DNA of 64,000 nt, taken from Eulemur rufifrons. Its lineage: Eukaryota; Chordata; Mammalia; Primates; Lemuridae. This document shows, piece after piece, positions 45,290 through 56,689 of this stretch. Made by a program: the position numbers and the translations under genes. The DNA is taken from positions 47,952,501 to 48,016,500 of the forward strand of contig NC_090989.1 in the NCBI RefSeq assembly GCF_041146395.1, read 5' to 3'. The notes beneath the pieces are model-generated. The model searched no databases. It was not told the origin of the DNA and worked only from the letters and a program-made list of their open reading frames with translations. Each line of letters starts with the position of its first letter. Within the stretch, counting starts at the first letter, position 1.

Positions 45290-45858
45290 TTTCCATTCTT
45301 GTAATACTGCACTTAGAAAAATGGTCTCCAGTTCTATCCAGGTTGTTACAAAAGATATTCATTTACCATTTTTTTAAGGCTGAGTAGTACTCCATGCTAT
45401 ACATATACCACATTTTAATAATCTATTCATGTACTAATGTTCCCTTGGGTTGTTTCCACATCTTTGCAATTGTGATTTCTGCTGCTATAAACATTTTAGT
45501 GAAAGTATCTTTTTGATAAAAATGACTTTTGTTCTTTAGGGTAAATACCCAATAGTGAGATTGCTGGATTAAATGGCAGGTCTACTTTTAGTTCTTTGAG
45601 GTATCTGTATACTACTTTTCATAGAGGTTGTACTAGTTTGCAGTCCCACCAGTAGTGTATAAGCGTTCCTTTCTCTCCACATCCACACAAGCATCTGTTG
45701 TTTCGGGGCTTTTTGATAAAAGCCATTCTCACTGGAGTTAGATGATATCTCATTGTAGTTTTGAATTGCATATCTCTGATGGTTAGAGACGTTGAGCATT
45801 TTTTCATATGTTTATTGGCCATGAGTCTATCTTCTTTTGAAAAGCTTCTGTTCATGTT
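45290..45858 (-). pseudogene. L1 ORF2p C-terminal part
   Basis: Encodes the [21 protein letters not shown] block, [14 protein letters not shown], and a Cys-rich motif (C-x3-C-x7-H-x4-C all kept, although CW became CL and HC became HY), then degenerate C-terminal sequence. Its upstream neighbour in a normal L1 is the reverse transcriptase; here it joins directly to the segment between endonuclease and RT. Confidence 0.9.
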
Positions 45859-46320
45859 ATGAAATAATTTCTGCAGTATAGATACCAATTCTTCTTTGTA
45901 GGTCTGATAAAATTTGGCTGTGAAACCATCTGGTCTGTGACTTTTCTTTGTTGGAAGATTTTTTTTGTTGCTTCAATTTCAGTACTTAATATTGGTCTGT
46001 TTGGGGTTTCTATTTCTTCCTGATTGAGCCTAGGGAGGTTGTGTGTTTCCAAGAATTTGTCCATTTCTCAATGTTTTCAAGTTTTGTATAGTACTCAGAG
46101 CTAATATTTTGTATTTCTGTGGAATCAATTGTAATATCTCCTTTTTCATTTCTGATTGAGCTCATTATGGTCCTTTCTTTTCTGTTTTTGATTAACCTAG
46201 CAAGAAATCTGTTAATTTTGTTTATTTTTTCAAAGAACCAAGTTTTTGTTTCATTAATATTCTGTATATTTCTTTTATTATCGATTTCATTTAGTTCTGA
46301 TCTGACCTTCATTTTTTCTT
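45858..46320 (-). pseudogene. L1 ORF2p linker between endonuclease and RT
   Basis: Two overlapping frames (46312-46010, 46064-45852) give the L1 ORF2p linker: an alpha-helical segment with NETKTWFFEKINKIN and RKERTIMSSIRNEKG, then the MDKFLETHNLPRLNQEE block that precedes the RT domain. A frameshift near 45890-45900 separates the upstream frame from the frame that crosses the deletion junction (45888-45619). Non-functional. Confidence 0.9.
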
Positions 46321-46827
46321 TTCTTCTGCTGGGTTTAGGATTGGTTTGCTCTTCCTTTTGTAATTCCTTATGATGATTTATTAGATTGTTGCTTTGTGAT
46401 CTTTCTGTCTTTTGGATGTAGGCATTTAAGGCTATGAATTTTCCTCCTAAGATTGCTTTTGTTGAATCCCATTGATTGTTAATATCTTATGTCCCCTTTA
46501 TCATTTAGTTTGAAGAATCTTTTGATTTCCATCTGAATTTCCTCCTTGACTCAATAATCATTTAACAGTAGGTTGTTTAATTTCCATTACTTTGTTTAGA
46601 GTTGAGTATTTCTGTTGTAACTGATTTCTAATTTTATTCCACTGTGTTCTGAGAAGATACATGGTATAATTTCTAATTTTTAAATTTGTTGAGCCATGTT
46701 TTGAGACCTAGGATGTGATCAATCTTAGATAATGTTTCATGAGCTGATGAATAGAATGCATATTCACTAGTTTTTTGGTAGAATGTGTTGTGAATGTCTG
46801 TTAGGTCCATTTGTTCTAGAGTCCAGT
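46321..46827 (-). pseudogene. Degenerate ORF2 segment (late endonuclease to linker)
   Basis: Antisense L1 ORF2 sequence can be followed (e.g. TGTTCTGAGAAGATACATGG, GATGAATAGAATGCATATTC), but stops and frameshifts break it. This segment would encode the endonuclease C-terminus with its last catalytic residues. Confidence 0.8.
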
Positions 46828-47328
46828 TTAAATCCACTTTTTAAAAATTTTCTGCTTAGAAGATCTGTCCAGTTCTGTCAATGGGGTGTTGAAGTCCCCA
46901 GCTATTATGATGCTGCTGTTCATCATTTTGTTTATATTTAGTAGAGTTTGCTTTCTGAATCTGGGAGCACCTGTATTAGGTGCATAAATATTTAAGATTG
47001 TTATGTCTTCTTGTTGAATTGTTCCCTTCACCATTATATAATGACCTTCTTTGTCTTTCATTACTTTTGTTGATTTGAAGTCTGTGTTATCCAATATAAG
47101 AATTGCTACACCAACTTTCTTTTGGTTTCCCTTTGCATGGAATGTTGTCTTCTGTCCCGTCATCTTGAGTCTGAATGAGTTCTTGTGAGTTAGATATGTT
47201 TCCTGGAGACAGCAGATACTTGGCTTGTTTATCTTTTCCGATTTGGCCAGCCTATTTCTCGTAAGTGGGGAGTTCAAACCATTCACATTTATTGAAAGAA
47301 TTGATAAGTGGGGTGGATTTCTATTCAT
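46828..47328 (-). pseudogene. L1 ORF2p endonuclease domain (N-terminal 166 aa)
   Basis: A true ATG at 47328 opens 166 residues of apurinic/apyrimidinic-like endonuclease, the enzyme that nicks the target DNA in L1 insertion. Residues N14, E43, Y115, D145 and N147 occupy the same numbers as in human ORF2p (contexts SINVNGL, LQETY, NIYAPN, IAGDFN). The frame breaks at 46828, before the positions equivalent to the remaining catalytic D and H, so the enzyme is incomplete. In the original element ORF1 lies just upstream. Confidence 0.93.
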
Positions 47329-47344
47329 CCTGTTGAGTAGAAAT

Positions 47345-48400
47345 TTTTGCTTTGTTTTACTTCTTGAGCCATTGTGATACGTGGACTCTGATCTTTAGCT
47401 TTGGGTGATTTTACACTGGTGGTATCTATTGTGCTGATCTATGTATAATGCAGTTCTCAGCATTTTCTGCAGGGCAGGTGTGGTCTTAACAAGTTCCCTC
47501 AATGTTTTCTTGTCTGAGAAAGTCTTTATTTCTCCCTCATATAAGACACTTACTTTTGCAGGATACATAATTCTAGGCTGGCAGTTGTTTTATTTAAGAA
47601 GATGAAGATGGGGGCCCACTTCTTTCTGCCTTGTTAGGTCTCAGTTAAGAGGTCTGCAGTTAGTCTGATAAGTTTTCCTTTGTAAGTTAGCTGATGCTGT
47701 CACCTTACGGCTCATAGAACTTCCTCTTTTGTGTTTACTTTGGCCAGTCTGATGACTATGTGTCATGGTGATTGCTTCTTTGTGATGAATCTCCCAGCAG
47801 TCCGTTGAGCTTCTTTTACCTAGATATGTAGGTTTCTAGCAAGACCAGGGAAATTTCCCTCAACTATTCCCTCAAATAGGTTTTCCAACCCTTGTGTATT
47901 TTCTTCTTTTCCCTCCAGGGATGCCTATGATTCTTATGTTAGGCCTCTGTACATAGTTCCACATTTCTTGTAGGCTTTGTTTATTCCTCTGATTTCTCTG
48001 TTCTTTCTCCTTGACTTGTTTAATTCAAAGGTATTATCATGAAGCTCTAAGATTCTTTCTTCTACCTAATCTAGCCTTTCTTAAGGCTTTCCACTGTATT
48101 TTGTATTTTCTTGAATGAATTTTTTATTTCCAGAAGTTTTGTTTGATTTTTTTAATAATTTTATTTCTTTAGTGAATTTGTCATTCATTTCCTGCATTGT
48201 TTTTGTGGTTTCTTTGTGCTGAGTTTCTATTTTCTCTTGTATTTCATTGTGGTTCCTCACAATCCATATTCAAATTTCTTTATCAATCATTTCAATCTTT
48301 TCATTGTGGTTGGTATCCATTGGTAAGGAGTTATTATTTTATTTGGGGGTATCCTTTCCTCTGATTTTTCATGTTTCTGGAATGCTTTTGCTGATTCATT
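47345..48400 (-). pseudogene. L1 ORF1 region, degenerate
   Basis: ORF1 codes for an RNA-binding trimeric chaperone in intact L1s. Antisense ORF1-like text is visible on the plus strand (TTCTTTCTTCTACCTAATCTAGCC; CCTTGACTTGTTTAATTCAAAGG; CAAATAGGTTTTCCAACCC), but no frame over 60 codons survives on the minus strand. Exact ORF1 limits cannot be set. Confidence 0.7.
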
Positions 48401-50261
48401 CTCATCTGGCCCCTTGATCAAGACCTGGGGATGCTAAGCCTGGCTTACTGGCCTGGCTTTGGGTCCCCAAAGACCAACCCCTGAGAATGCCAGGGAGAGG
48501 AATGCTGGTCCTGAGTTGCTTATGGGGTATACTACCAGGTTTGATGAACCTCTGAGATTACCTCTGACCTGCTGTCTTCACCTCTTTCCAACAGTGTGTA
48601 GTGAGTTAGGTCCCCCAGCATAATCTCCAAGATGGTGGGTGGTACTTGTGAGTATAAATCAGCCAGTCTCTATTTGCTAGAGTTGGAAGGCACTATGCTT
48701 AGCTATGGGGTTGTTCCCTTGTCATTGATTAAAGTTTGCATAGAAGAGCTAGCTCCTGAAATGTTCTTTTGTATCCATGGTAACCTCTGTTCCCCCATGT
48801 GGGATACACAAATGACTCAAGCTTTAAGAGGAACCTTGTTGCTCCTTGGGGGTTCCTTGATCTCCATTTCCCCTGAAATGGGAGCAGATCATGGCTAGAT
48901 TGCAAGAGCCCAAAAAGCTTTGCAAAGCCTTGGTGGGGCTCAGGGGTTGCTTTTCTGGCTGCTGGGAGAGATGCTGGTTTAAAGTGCAGGGCAATCTCTA
49001 CAAGCTGGGGAGGCTGTTCCTGAGGAAATGGCCTACCCACTTGAGTGCTTAGGCCCTGGGCCAGGCTCTTTCTACCTTTTCCACTAGTGCAGTTTCTCTG
49101 TGGTGTGGGGTGAGCACCCTCCCTATTTGGCACTCCCTGGAACTGTACAGCACTCTCCCATCAGATCAGTCCACATGAGTTGCCTCACCGCCCTAACTGG
49201 CTCTCCAACTACCCATTGGTCTGTGTGTCCTACCCACTAGTATGCATCTCCATGGAACACTGGCAGGTACAGGGATACCCAATTATGCACCCCTGTTCCA
49301 CCACGTGACCCCAAGGGGAGAGAGGTAGGCCTCTCTATCCACAGGATCCTCCACCAGGGGTACACTCTCACTGGAGAGAAGTGGCCCCTGGAGAGTTTCT
49401 TGGCTCAAGCTGCACTCCCTATTTTAATCGGCGGGGCAGGGGTGGCTGCTACAATTCAGCCAGCATGCCAAGACATTCCACTGTCATGGGAATCAGCAGC
49501 TAGGCTAATTCACTGAGTGCTGCACCCCTATTCAATATGGCAGTTCTCCAGTGGGGGTGCAGGGTGGGTGCCCTCACAGATCATCACTATTCCTCAGTGC
49601 CCCTCCACACTCTTCTGTTGGATATGTCTGCAAGGGCTTCCTCACCACCTGATCCAGCTCTGAGACCTCTCCCCTGTGTCTCCCTGCACTGCTCTGATGT
49701 ACAGGGGGCACCGGATCTAGGTGGCCTGGGATGGTGAGAAATGCCAGCAGACAGGAAGCTCATTAATTGTGGTGGCCCTGCTCGCTGTGGGAGGCTCAGC
49801 CAGGAATGTGCACCTGCCATAGAGAACTCCAATCTCTCATGGCACTCTCCTGTGTGGTGTCCCTTTTGAACACACACAAACTCCTGGGGTTTGCTGGTGC
49901 ACCCTGCTATCCTATTTAGCCACTGTGCCTGGGCTTATGGAGAGTGGAAGCACCTCCAATATATTTTGCGTCCTGCTGTTCACCGAAGGCACCTAAGTGG
50001 GGGAGGGGAAACCCCCTTTACCCTTTCACTGGGCTCCAAGCCTCTCTGGATTTGGCCCTGGCTGCTATCTTCTCCTCTCTGTCTTACTGTTTCTCAACTT
50101 TGCAGTTTTCCTTGGTGGAGCCTCCAAACATCTCTGTTGTCTCTCTCTGCAATCCACACTTGAGCTGCAACTGCTCTCCACTCTCTTCAGTCCAATATTC
50201 TACCTTCCAGACAGGAAGATCTGACAAGCAATGTCTCTAGTCCGCCATCTTGGCTCCCCAC
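48401..50261 (-). promoter_or_regulatory. L1 5' UTR (internal promoter region), complete 5' end
   Basis: GC-rich leader of the L1. Its first bases on the minus strand (GAGCCAAGATGGCGGACTAG, about 50257-50238) contain the YY1-type AAGATGGCGG site also found at the start of human L1. The first ~400 nt align closely with the L1 5' end at 63595-64000. Plus-strand open frames here (e.g. 49944-50240) are antisense shadows. Confidence 0.85.
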
Positions 50262-50277
50262 CCCTGCAACCTGCTTT
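50262..50277. repeat. Target-site duplication of L1 (5' side of the element)
   Basis: CCCTGCAACCTGCTTT, identical to 44968-44983. Confidence 0.97.
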
Positions 50278-50608
50278 TTAGGGCCCATAGCCAAAAATGA
50301 GTTTTTATATTCCTAAAAAGCTATTGAAAAGAAAAAAAACTCCACCCAAACAAACCAAAGAAACAACAAAGAATGTGTGACAGAGACTATCTGTGTCTTG
50401 CAAAAGCTAAAATATTTTCTATTTGGTCCCTTATGGAAAAAGTGTGCTGATTCCTGCTCTTATAATAATGTTGTTCCACAAATCCATGTTCTTTTAGGTA
50501 GTTAGTATGAATTAGTGTGACTGGTTTTATGCTGGAAGAAAAGCTTGGCAACAATAAAAACTCTCAGAAATCTTTTCTTAAGGGCCCTATCATAACTATC
50601 CTCCTACA
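50278..50608. other. Unassigned sequence between L1 and MST LTR
   Basis: Includes a short A-rich patch near 50330. This is the continuation of the pre-insertion sequence at 44967; nothing recognised. Confidence 0.5.
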
Positions 50609-50613
50609 ACCAA

Positions 50614-51038
50614 TGTATTAGTTTGTTTTCTGTTGCTTTTAACAGAATACCTAGAACTGGATAATTTATAATGAAAAGGGATTTATTTTTAACACTTCTG
50701 GAGGCTGAGAAGTCCAAAGTCAAGAGACCATATATGACAAGAGCCTTCTTGCTAGTGGGAACCCTTTACAGAGTCCCAAGGCAGCATAGCGTCTCACCTG
50801 GTGAGGGGGCTAAGTGTGCTAACATGCTAGTTCAGGTTTATCTTCCTTTTCTTATAAAGCCACCAGTTCCCTTGCTGTGTTCACCCATTAATTCCTTAAC
50901 CTATTAAACCATTAATCCTTGAATGGATGAACCCATTTCTGAGGGCAGACCCCTCATGACCCAATCACTTCTCAAAGGCCCCACCTCTTAATACTGCTAC
51001 TTTGAGTTTTGGAGGAGACAAATATTCAAACCATAGCA
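50614..51038 (-). mobile_element. MST-type MaLR solo LTR with perfect 5-bp TSD
   Basis: On the plus strand the antisense LTR reads TGTATTAGTTTGTTTTCTG..., GGATAATTTATAATGAAAAGG, TTCTGGAGGCTGAGAAGTCC, CTTATAAAGCCACCAGTTCC, TCATGACCCAATCACTTCTC, to ...TATTCAAACCATAGCA. Termini TG...CA are intact and ACCAA is duplicated at 50609-50613 and 51039-51043. A solo LTR left by recombination of a MaLR element. Confidence 0.92.
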
Positions 51039-51043
51039 ACCAA

Positions 51044-53390
51044 TTTGAACTTCAAAAACAGTTGCACATTTTGTTGAGTACCCTCATATAAACATGTTGA
51101 TTTTCCCATTAAAATGCAATAGACCATAGTTCAAGAAAATATATTTTTGTGTGTTATATACTTCATAAATTAAAGCAGGACATTTCTTGAAAACATTTTC
51201 TAGAGATCTAGAAAGAAGATATTAACTTCCTTCCTCTCTCATCAAACACATATATCTGGTACTTCCATAATTCCTTATCTGAGGCTAAAATAAAATGAAT
51301 TTGTGGACATGAATATTTTGCATATATCTGTATTATATATTATGATTATATATTGGAACTAAAGGTTTCTAAAATGGAAGTTGAACTGGAGGATTTGAAC
51401 ACATAACACCAAAAATTTTAGCATCTTTTTCTCAGGTGACTGAATTGATTAAACTGGAAGATACTACATCAAAATCAACTACCAGCCCAGAAGTACATCA
51501 AGCAGTTGTGCTGTTCCATGGGTTTGTTAGATCAGTAAAATCACATGATCTGTCTAAAAAAATCACTTTCTCAAAGTTGCTCTTCTTTAAAGTGATTTTT
51601 TCATCATATCTCTAATTTCAGATTCAACAATTGCTGATATCCAAACTTTATCAGTACAATATGAAAAATAAGAGTATTTTCATATAATAGTGTTTGGATT
51701 TAGACAAGGAAATAACAGAATTTGCAATTTTAATCCTGTTTTCATTGAATCAGGCATTGGGGTGGCATTCTGAAGACAAGCAGGCGTGGCAGAAATCCAC
51801 ATTAACTGATGTGTGATGAGGTTGATTCCTTTTCACATGTTACATTTGGTCTGTGGATATTTTTTTTTTTTTTACTTTGAATAAAACTACTTATGTTTGA
51901 AAGCTAGAGTTTCAGTTGGTAAAAAATTCAATCAGAAATATCTCTGGCATTTAAACTACTATCACTTTGTCATTTATCAATGAAATGTGGCAATGGAAGA
52001 TCATAAATATCAAAGAAAAAAAGTGACTTTCATAATTAGCTTACCTTTAAGTATTGACTCAGTCTGTTCTTTACCTGGGGTCTTGGCGATTTTAAGAGAA
52101 AAACAAAGAATGCCAGCTTTATAAAGCTACATTACGTCCTTGATTGGTTGAAAATTGCTGTGGAGCTTTAATTCTTTAAAATAGGTTTTCAGAGCAAGGT
52201 AAAATTGATGTAATGACATAAAGAAGCAAAACAAGTAACAACCTTTCAAAGAGATTCAACATAATTGTTACAAAGTGAAAAACCTTTTAGAACCCCCATA
52301 CATTTCAGCAAGAATTGTGTTGTTTTCCATTACGGTTTTTATAGAGCTTCTGTAATATTGGTTCATAAAATGTGTGTCTGCAGAAATTATCTACGGAAGT
52401 TAGAGGTAGAAAAGACCTGCTAGGGCATCTATTTCATTTACAAGCCATCAATAACTAATGCAAGACATGACAATAATGCAACATTAAGGTTATACATTTA
52501 AACATAGAAGTCAGGAAATGCAAAATTCAAGGATCTCATAATAACATCAAACACCCACAGTGCACAGATAAAATATTTTTGATTGCTAATTATACTGTTA
52601 AATATTATACCTTAAAACGAAACACATGAAATATGAACAAGCTAATGTTCCCTTGAGATACTTAACTTAAATGTCCTGGCTTTTATGTTTAAATTGGTAA
52701 CTTTAAAAGTTTCATTGACATAGATTTTCTTTTTTCATTTCCTTCCTTTATTTTAAAAGACAATGAAAGAAAAAAAACATTGTCCATTGATCACTGATGT
52801 TATTAACAGCGTTAAGGGTTGCCCTCAGCCTCCATATAGCTTTCTGAAGAAGTTATTTTAAAATTGGACTAGTAAAATTAACCAGAATCATGACCTGCAT
52901 TCCTCAGGATGTGGTCATCCATGTCTCTGAGCATGATCTGGCGTTGTGGTTTGACCCTTTCATTTAAGCATGGAGCATGAATTGACTCTGTGCCACATTT
53001 ATAGATTTCTAAATTTTAAGAAGTACAATTTGAAAGGGAATAGGGAGTAGTGCTATGCGTATGTGACATATTTTGATTTGAAGAAGGCTTTTTAAGAGGG
53101 TAGATTCTCCCTTCCAAAAGGTTATTCTTAATAAGGACAATTAAAAGGAGGGGAAGAGGTAATGAATTTATAGGTGCAGAGCACAGCAGCAAAAACATAT
53201 CTGGATATAAGATTAGAAACTGAATATAAATTTAAATCAGAGAATTGAAGACAGCAAATACATCAGCGGAGTAGAGGAAGGAGGGGCTCAGGAAGTAGAT
53301 GGCAACTTTATTGACACTCCACTGTTTAAGGTCTAAATGCCTGACATGGTGAGCAAAATCCTCCCCAATTCACCAACAGCTTATCTCTTA
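51044..53390. other. Unassigned single-copy-like sequence
   Basis: No gene or repeat family recognised. Contains a hairpin (51557-51601) and a T run near 51859-51873. Open frames are at chance length. Confidence 0.45.
51557..51601. repeat. Inverted repeat, perfect 13-bp stem, 19-nt loop
   Basis: AAAAAATCACTTT (51557-51569) pairs with AAAGTGATTTTTT (51589-51601). Confidence 0.85.
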
Positions 53391-53884
53391 TGATAGGCAG
53401 AGTAGACCCCAAAGACGTCCCTGTCCTAATCCCCAGAACCTGTGACTATGTTACTGTACTTAGCAAAAAGGATTTTGCAGATGTGATTACATTAAAACTC
53501 TTGAGATGAGGAGATTATTTTGAAATATCCCAGTAGGCCCAAGGTAGTTACACAGGTCTTTACAAGGGAAAGAGGGAGGCAGGTGCACCAGAGGAGGGAA
53601 TGTGATGATGGAAGCAGGGGTTGGAGTTATACAAATGCTGGCTTTGAAGATGGAAAGGGGCCACAAGCCAAGAAGTGTAGACAGCCTCTAGAGGCTGGAA
53701 ACGGTAAGGTAGGGATTCTCCTCCAGAGACTCTACAAAGAATGCAGCCCTACTAATGCCTTGATTTTAGCCCCTTAAGACACATTTTAGACTTCTGAACT
53801 CCAGAACTATAGGAATAAATTTGTGTTGTTTTAAGCCACTATATTTGAAGTAATTTGTTACAATAGCAATAGAAAACCAATACT
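53391..53884 (+). mobile_element. MLT1-type MaLR LTR, nearly full length
   Basis: Starts TGATAGGCAGAGTAGACCCC, then GTCCTAATCCCCAGAACCTGTG, TTTTGCAGATGTGATTACATTA, GGCTTTGAAGATGGAAAGGGG, GCCTTGATTTTAGCCCC, CTTCTGAACTCCAGAACTATAGG and ends ...TGTTTTAAGCCACTATATTTG...CAATAG...CCAATAC. The polyadenylation region AATAAATTTGTG is kept. Same family group as 17268-17648, opposite strand. Confidence 0.9.
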
Positions 53885-54829
53885 CCTCTGCACACACATA
53901 AGGATGACATCATATTACTTTGTCTCCAAGATGCCATCTATTGAAAGACACAAAACTAATTTCTTAAGAGACTTTTGGAGGTGAGTACAAAACACAAACA
54001 TTTCTTTTATGGGCTAACAATAGTTTATGTTAATCAAAGCAATTGTATATTTCTATATTTTAAAATATCATAATTAAACTTGGAGCCAAAGTTTCCCTTA
54101 CAGTCAGAGTTTAATGATTCTTCTGATTTTCTTCAGGCTATTGGAAATCGTATAGTTTGGTCTTGCCATGCCGCTTTTTTATAATGCACATTCATGACTT
54201 CTTTAGAGATAGATATCGTCATTTCAAGATGTTTTGTTTGCATTTTCTACTTGTTAATTCATAGTTCCACTTTTTCTTTAATTGAATTACATGTTATTGG
54301 AAATTTAATGGCTTCTCCTGAAAACCTAGTGGTAGCATTTGTCAGACAGATGTTGATTTCCCAAAGTAGTCCTTCACAATGCATGAATCAGCCATGCTAG
54401 CTTCACTACTTTTAAACGTTTTATGATTTATTTTGAAACATTGGCAATGTCTTTTGCCTCTAATTGCATTACCTGGGTGTAGCAGTCTTCTTCATATGCA
54501 AGTTGCCTCACAGGCCTCATAGAGTAATCTTTTTTGAAGACAGTTAAGTGACAATTAGAGATCCACATTTCAGAGAAAGTTAAATTGCATGTGATGTTAC
54601 CAACGCAGAAACTCAAAACGATTTAACGAACAAACACCTTTCATGCAAGACTAGGTTTCTATAATCAGAACAAAAACAACTGGCTTGCATTTTACTCCTC
54701 TGCCTTTCAGTTGAAAATATTATTTGGTATTGATTATATAATACATCTTGATTTTTAGAGACATCAAACTATTAAAAAATTTGCCCATTGGCATCAAGGA
54801 AATATGATAATAGTATGAATAATAGCTAA
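53885..54829. other. Unassigned AT-rich sequence
   Basis: No recognised feature. Open frames 54194-54400 (+) and 54428-54616 (-) have no family resemblance. Confidence 0.5.
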
Positions 54830-54965
54830 TACAGCACAGTCCTGATGAGGACTCTGAGGCTAGGAGGAGATAAGTAACTTCCCCAGATCACAGGGTTAGC
54901 AGGGGGCAGAGGCAGCATCCAGATGGAGTGTGCTGGCTAAAGGCTGGGATTTAAGCACTGAACCC
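54830..54965 (-). mobile_element. MIR SINE fragment
   Basis: Antisense MIR: GAGGACTCTGAGGCTAGGAGG, AAGTAACTTCCCCAGATCACAG, and GGATTTAAGCACTGAACCC. Confidence 0.8.
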
Positions 54966-55073
54966 TGTTACCCTCTTTACTGTTTCCATGACCCATACAG
55001 AACTTCTCAGTGGTCTGTGAACATGGTGTTCTTTTTCCAGCTCCCACTTCTACACCTGGAAACCTCTCCAAGC

Positions 55074-55255
55074 AGAGTAGTTAAGAGAATGTGCTTTAAA
55101 CTCAAGTAATTAGAGTCTTGGCCCCACCACTTACTATTATGCCTCAGAGACATTTCTAAGATGCAGATTTCTTAGATATCTCATAGATTTGCAGTTAGAC
55201 TAATACAGGTAAAATGCTTAGCAACAATTACAGGCACACAATAAATTACACTTAA
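55074..55255 (+). mobile_element. MIR SINE
   Basis: Sense MIR: GAGTAGTTAAGAGAATGTGC, CTTGGCCCCACCACTTACTATTATG, ATACAGGTAAAATGCTTAG, and CAGGCACACAATAAAT. Confidence 0.8.
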
Positions 55256-55964
55256 TAAACTTAATAAAAAAGAGAAGAGAGAGTTTAAGAACTGATGCTT
55301 ATGTTACTTGCTTTCAGTTAAATTTCACCATCACTCACAGTGAATTTTTTATACCCTTCAATTTGATTATAGTCAGAAAAAATGTTCTTGACCATCTACT
55401 TTGTGCCCAGTGCTAGGCTGACTATCATCAGGGGAGTTGATGGTGTACAAGAAATGTCAGGATACTGTGAAACGGAGAGAGCTCCTATGTGGGAATCCCA
55501 CATTTACTGAGTATAACACTTCCTCAAAGTATTTATAAAACCTTTACTTGTTCTAAAGATGTGGTAAACTAAGCGACAATTTCTCTTTAAAAGCGTTTTC
55601 TGCACAGTTGCGTTAATGGAGACAGATCACCTAACACCTGAGATAAATGTGCGTGTGAATGCGCACACACATATAATACACACATATATACATATAGATC
55701 CAGCAGGAAGGAAGTTTGATGCCATTTAAGTAAAAACTTTGATTTTTTTTTCAAAAATGAAAATTAATAGAGAAAAATCTGAAAGAATATTTTTTGAACT
55801 TGGGAGAAACCACTATTTTCTCTGTTCTCTGACCTTTAGTATATTATTTATCTAGTGGGTTGCAGAGAGCTTTAATATTTGAAAAAGGTCATATGAATAG
55901 CCAAGTTCTCGTACTGTATTTGAATAATGTAGGCAGCAGAGGTCTAGAGAATTAGCGTACTTAG
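55256..55964. other. Unassigned; includes mixed AC/AT microsatellite near 55660-55700
   Basis: A short GCGCACACACATATAATACACACATATATAC region lies at 55660-55695. A fragment near 55395-55460 (TTTGTGCCCAGTGCTAGGCTG) may be an L2/MIR antisense end. Nothing else seen. Confidence 0.4.
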
Positions 55965-56100
55965 ACTAGGAAGATGATTTCTAGCCTGGTCTCATTTCTA
56001 CCCCTGATTTGTTGTTTGACCTGAGGTGAGTCATTCTCTTCTTTGTCTGTCAATGGTGATAATGAGATCTCTTCTTTCCCTTTCTAATACAGATATTGTG
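55965..56100 (+). mobile_element. MIR SINE fragment
   Basis: CCTGGTCTCATTTCTACCCC, TTGTTTGACCTGAGGTGAGTC and GTCAATGGTGATAATGAGATC follow sense MIR. Confidence 0.65.
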
Positions 56101-56104
56101 AAGA

Positions 56105-56260
56105 ATGCAATAATCTCCTAGCTGGCCTTTCCCCTTTATACGCTACCTCCAGATACATCTTCCTAAAACACTGCTTTGCACTTGAGTCCTCTGTGCACAA
56201 ATCCCTAGATCTTCCCCATGGCATAATATCCAGAATTTTCCCCCTTTTAATCCCAAGCAA
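56105..56260 (+). mobile_element. L2 LINE fragment (5' piece)
   Basis: AATCTCCTAGCTGGCCTTTCC, AGATACATCTTCCTAAAACAC and CCATGGCATAATATCCAG follow sense L2, just upstream of the part at 56690-57120. Confidence 0.6.
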
Positions 56261-56480
56261 TGCTGACCATCCTCAATGTGCTAGGACTGAACTGTGCACT
56301 TTTAATATTAACTATTAATCTTCATACCACCATAAGTATAGTTATTAATGATCATGCCCTTTCAAATGTAAAAAAAATAAACTCTTTAAAAGCACAAGTT
56401 TGAAGCTGTGTCTGTTAGATTTTTGGCTCTTGCTCTTCCCACATGCATATTCATGCTGCTGCTACTTAGCTTGTGCCTTT

Positions 56481-56506
56481 ACACACACACACACACACAC
56501 ACACAC
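56481..56506. repeat. (AC)13 microsatellite
   Basis: 26 bp of pure AC repeats. Confidence 0.98.
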
Positions 56507-56689
56507 TTTTATTAATATTTAGAACTTTAGATTTACGCCCCACTTGCTTTCAAAAAGGATACAAGATGGGACAATAAAATTCAAGTGTATAACAACACTA
56601 TTACATTAGTAATGAACAAAAGCAAGAACTATGAAAAGGAAGAGGAAGCAAGAATTTTATCTTCATAATGTCTCCCCAGACCATTTACT

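Larger units (their letters stand above)
44984..50261 (-). mobile_element. Near-complete L1 with internal ORF2 deletion
   Basis: From high to low coordinates it has a 5' UTR starting GGGGAGCCAAGATGGCGGAC at 50261, a decayed ORF1 region, ORF2 from 47328, a 3' UTR and a poly(A)/GA-rich tail (45022-44984). Perfect 16-bp TSDs flank it, so both ends are original. At 5.28 kb it is shorter than a full L1 because about 1.8 kb of ORF2 (most of the reverse transcriptase) is missing at about 45858. Frameshifts elsewhere show it is not active. The tail passes from A-rich into (GA)n. Confidence 0.95.

Noticed and set aside
49537..50163. Cluster of overlapping plus-strand frames suggesting a GC-rich gene
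   Set aside because: The region is the antisense of the L1 5' UTR, whose higher GC gives longer chance frames.
49944..50240. Antisense open frame in the L1 5' UTR, similar to one at 63851-63612: possible ORF0-like gene
   Set aside because: Both frames begin with GTG and contain no in-frame ATG; the upstream frame differs between the copies by a 1-nt indel. The similarity is explained by the shared L1 5' UTR.
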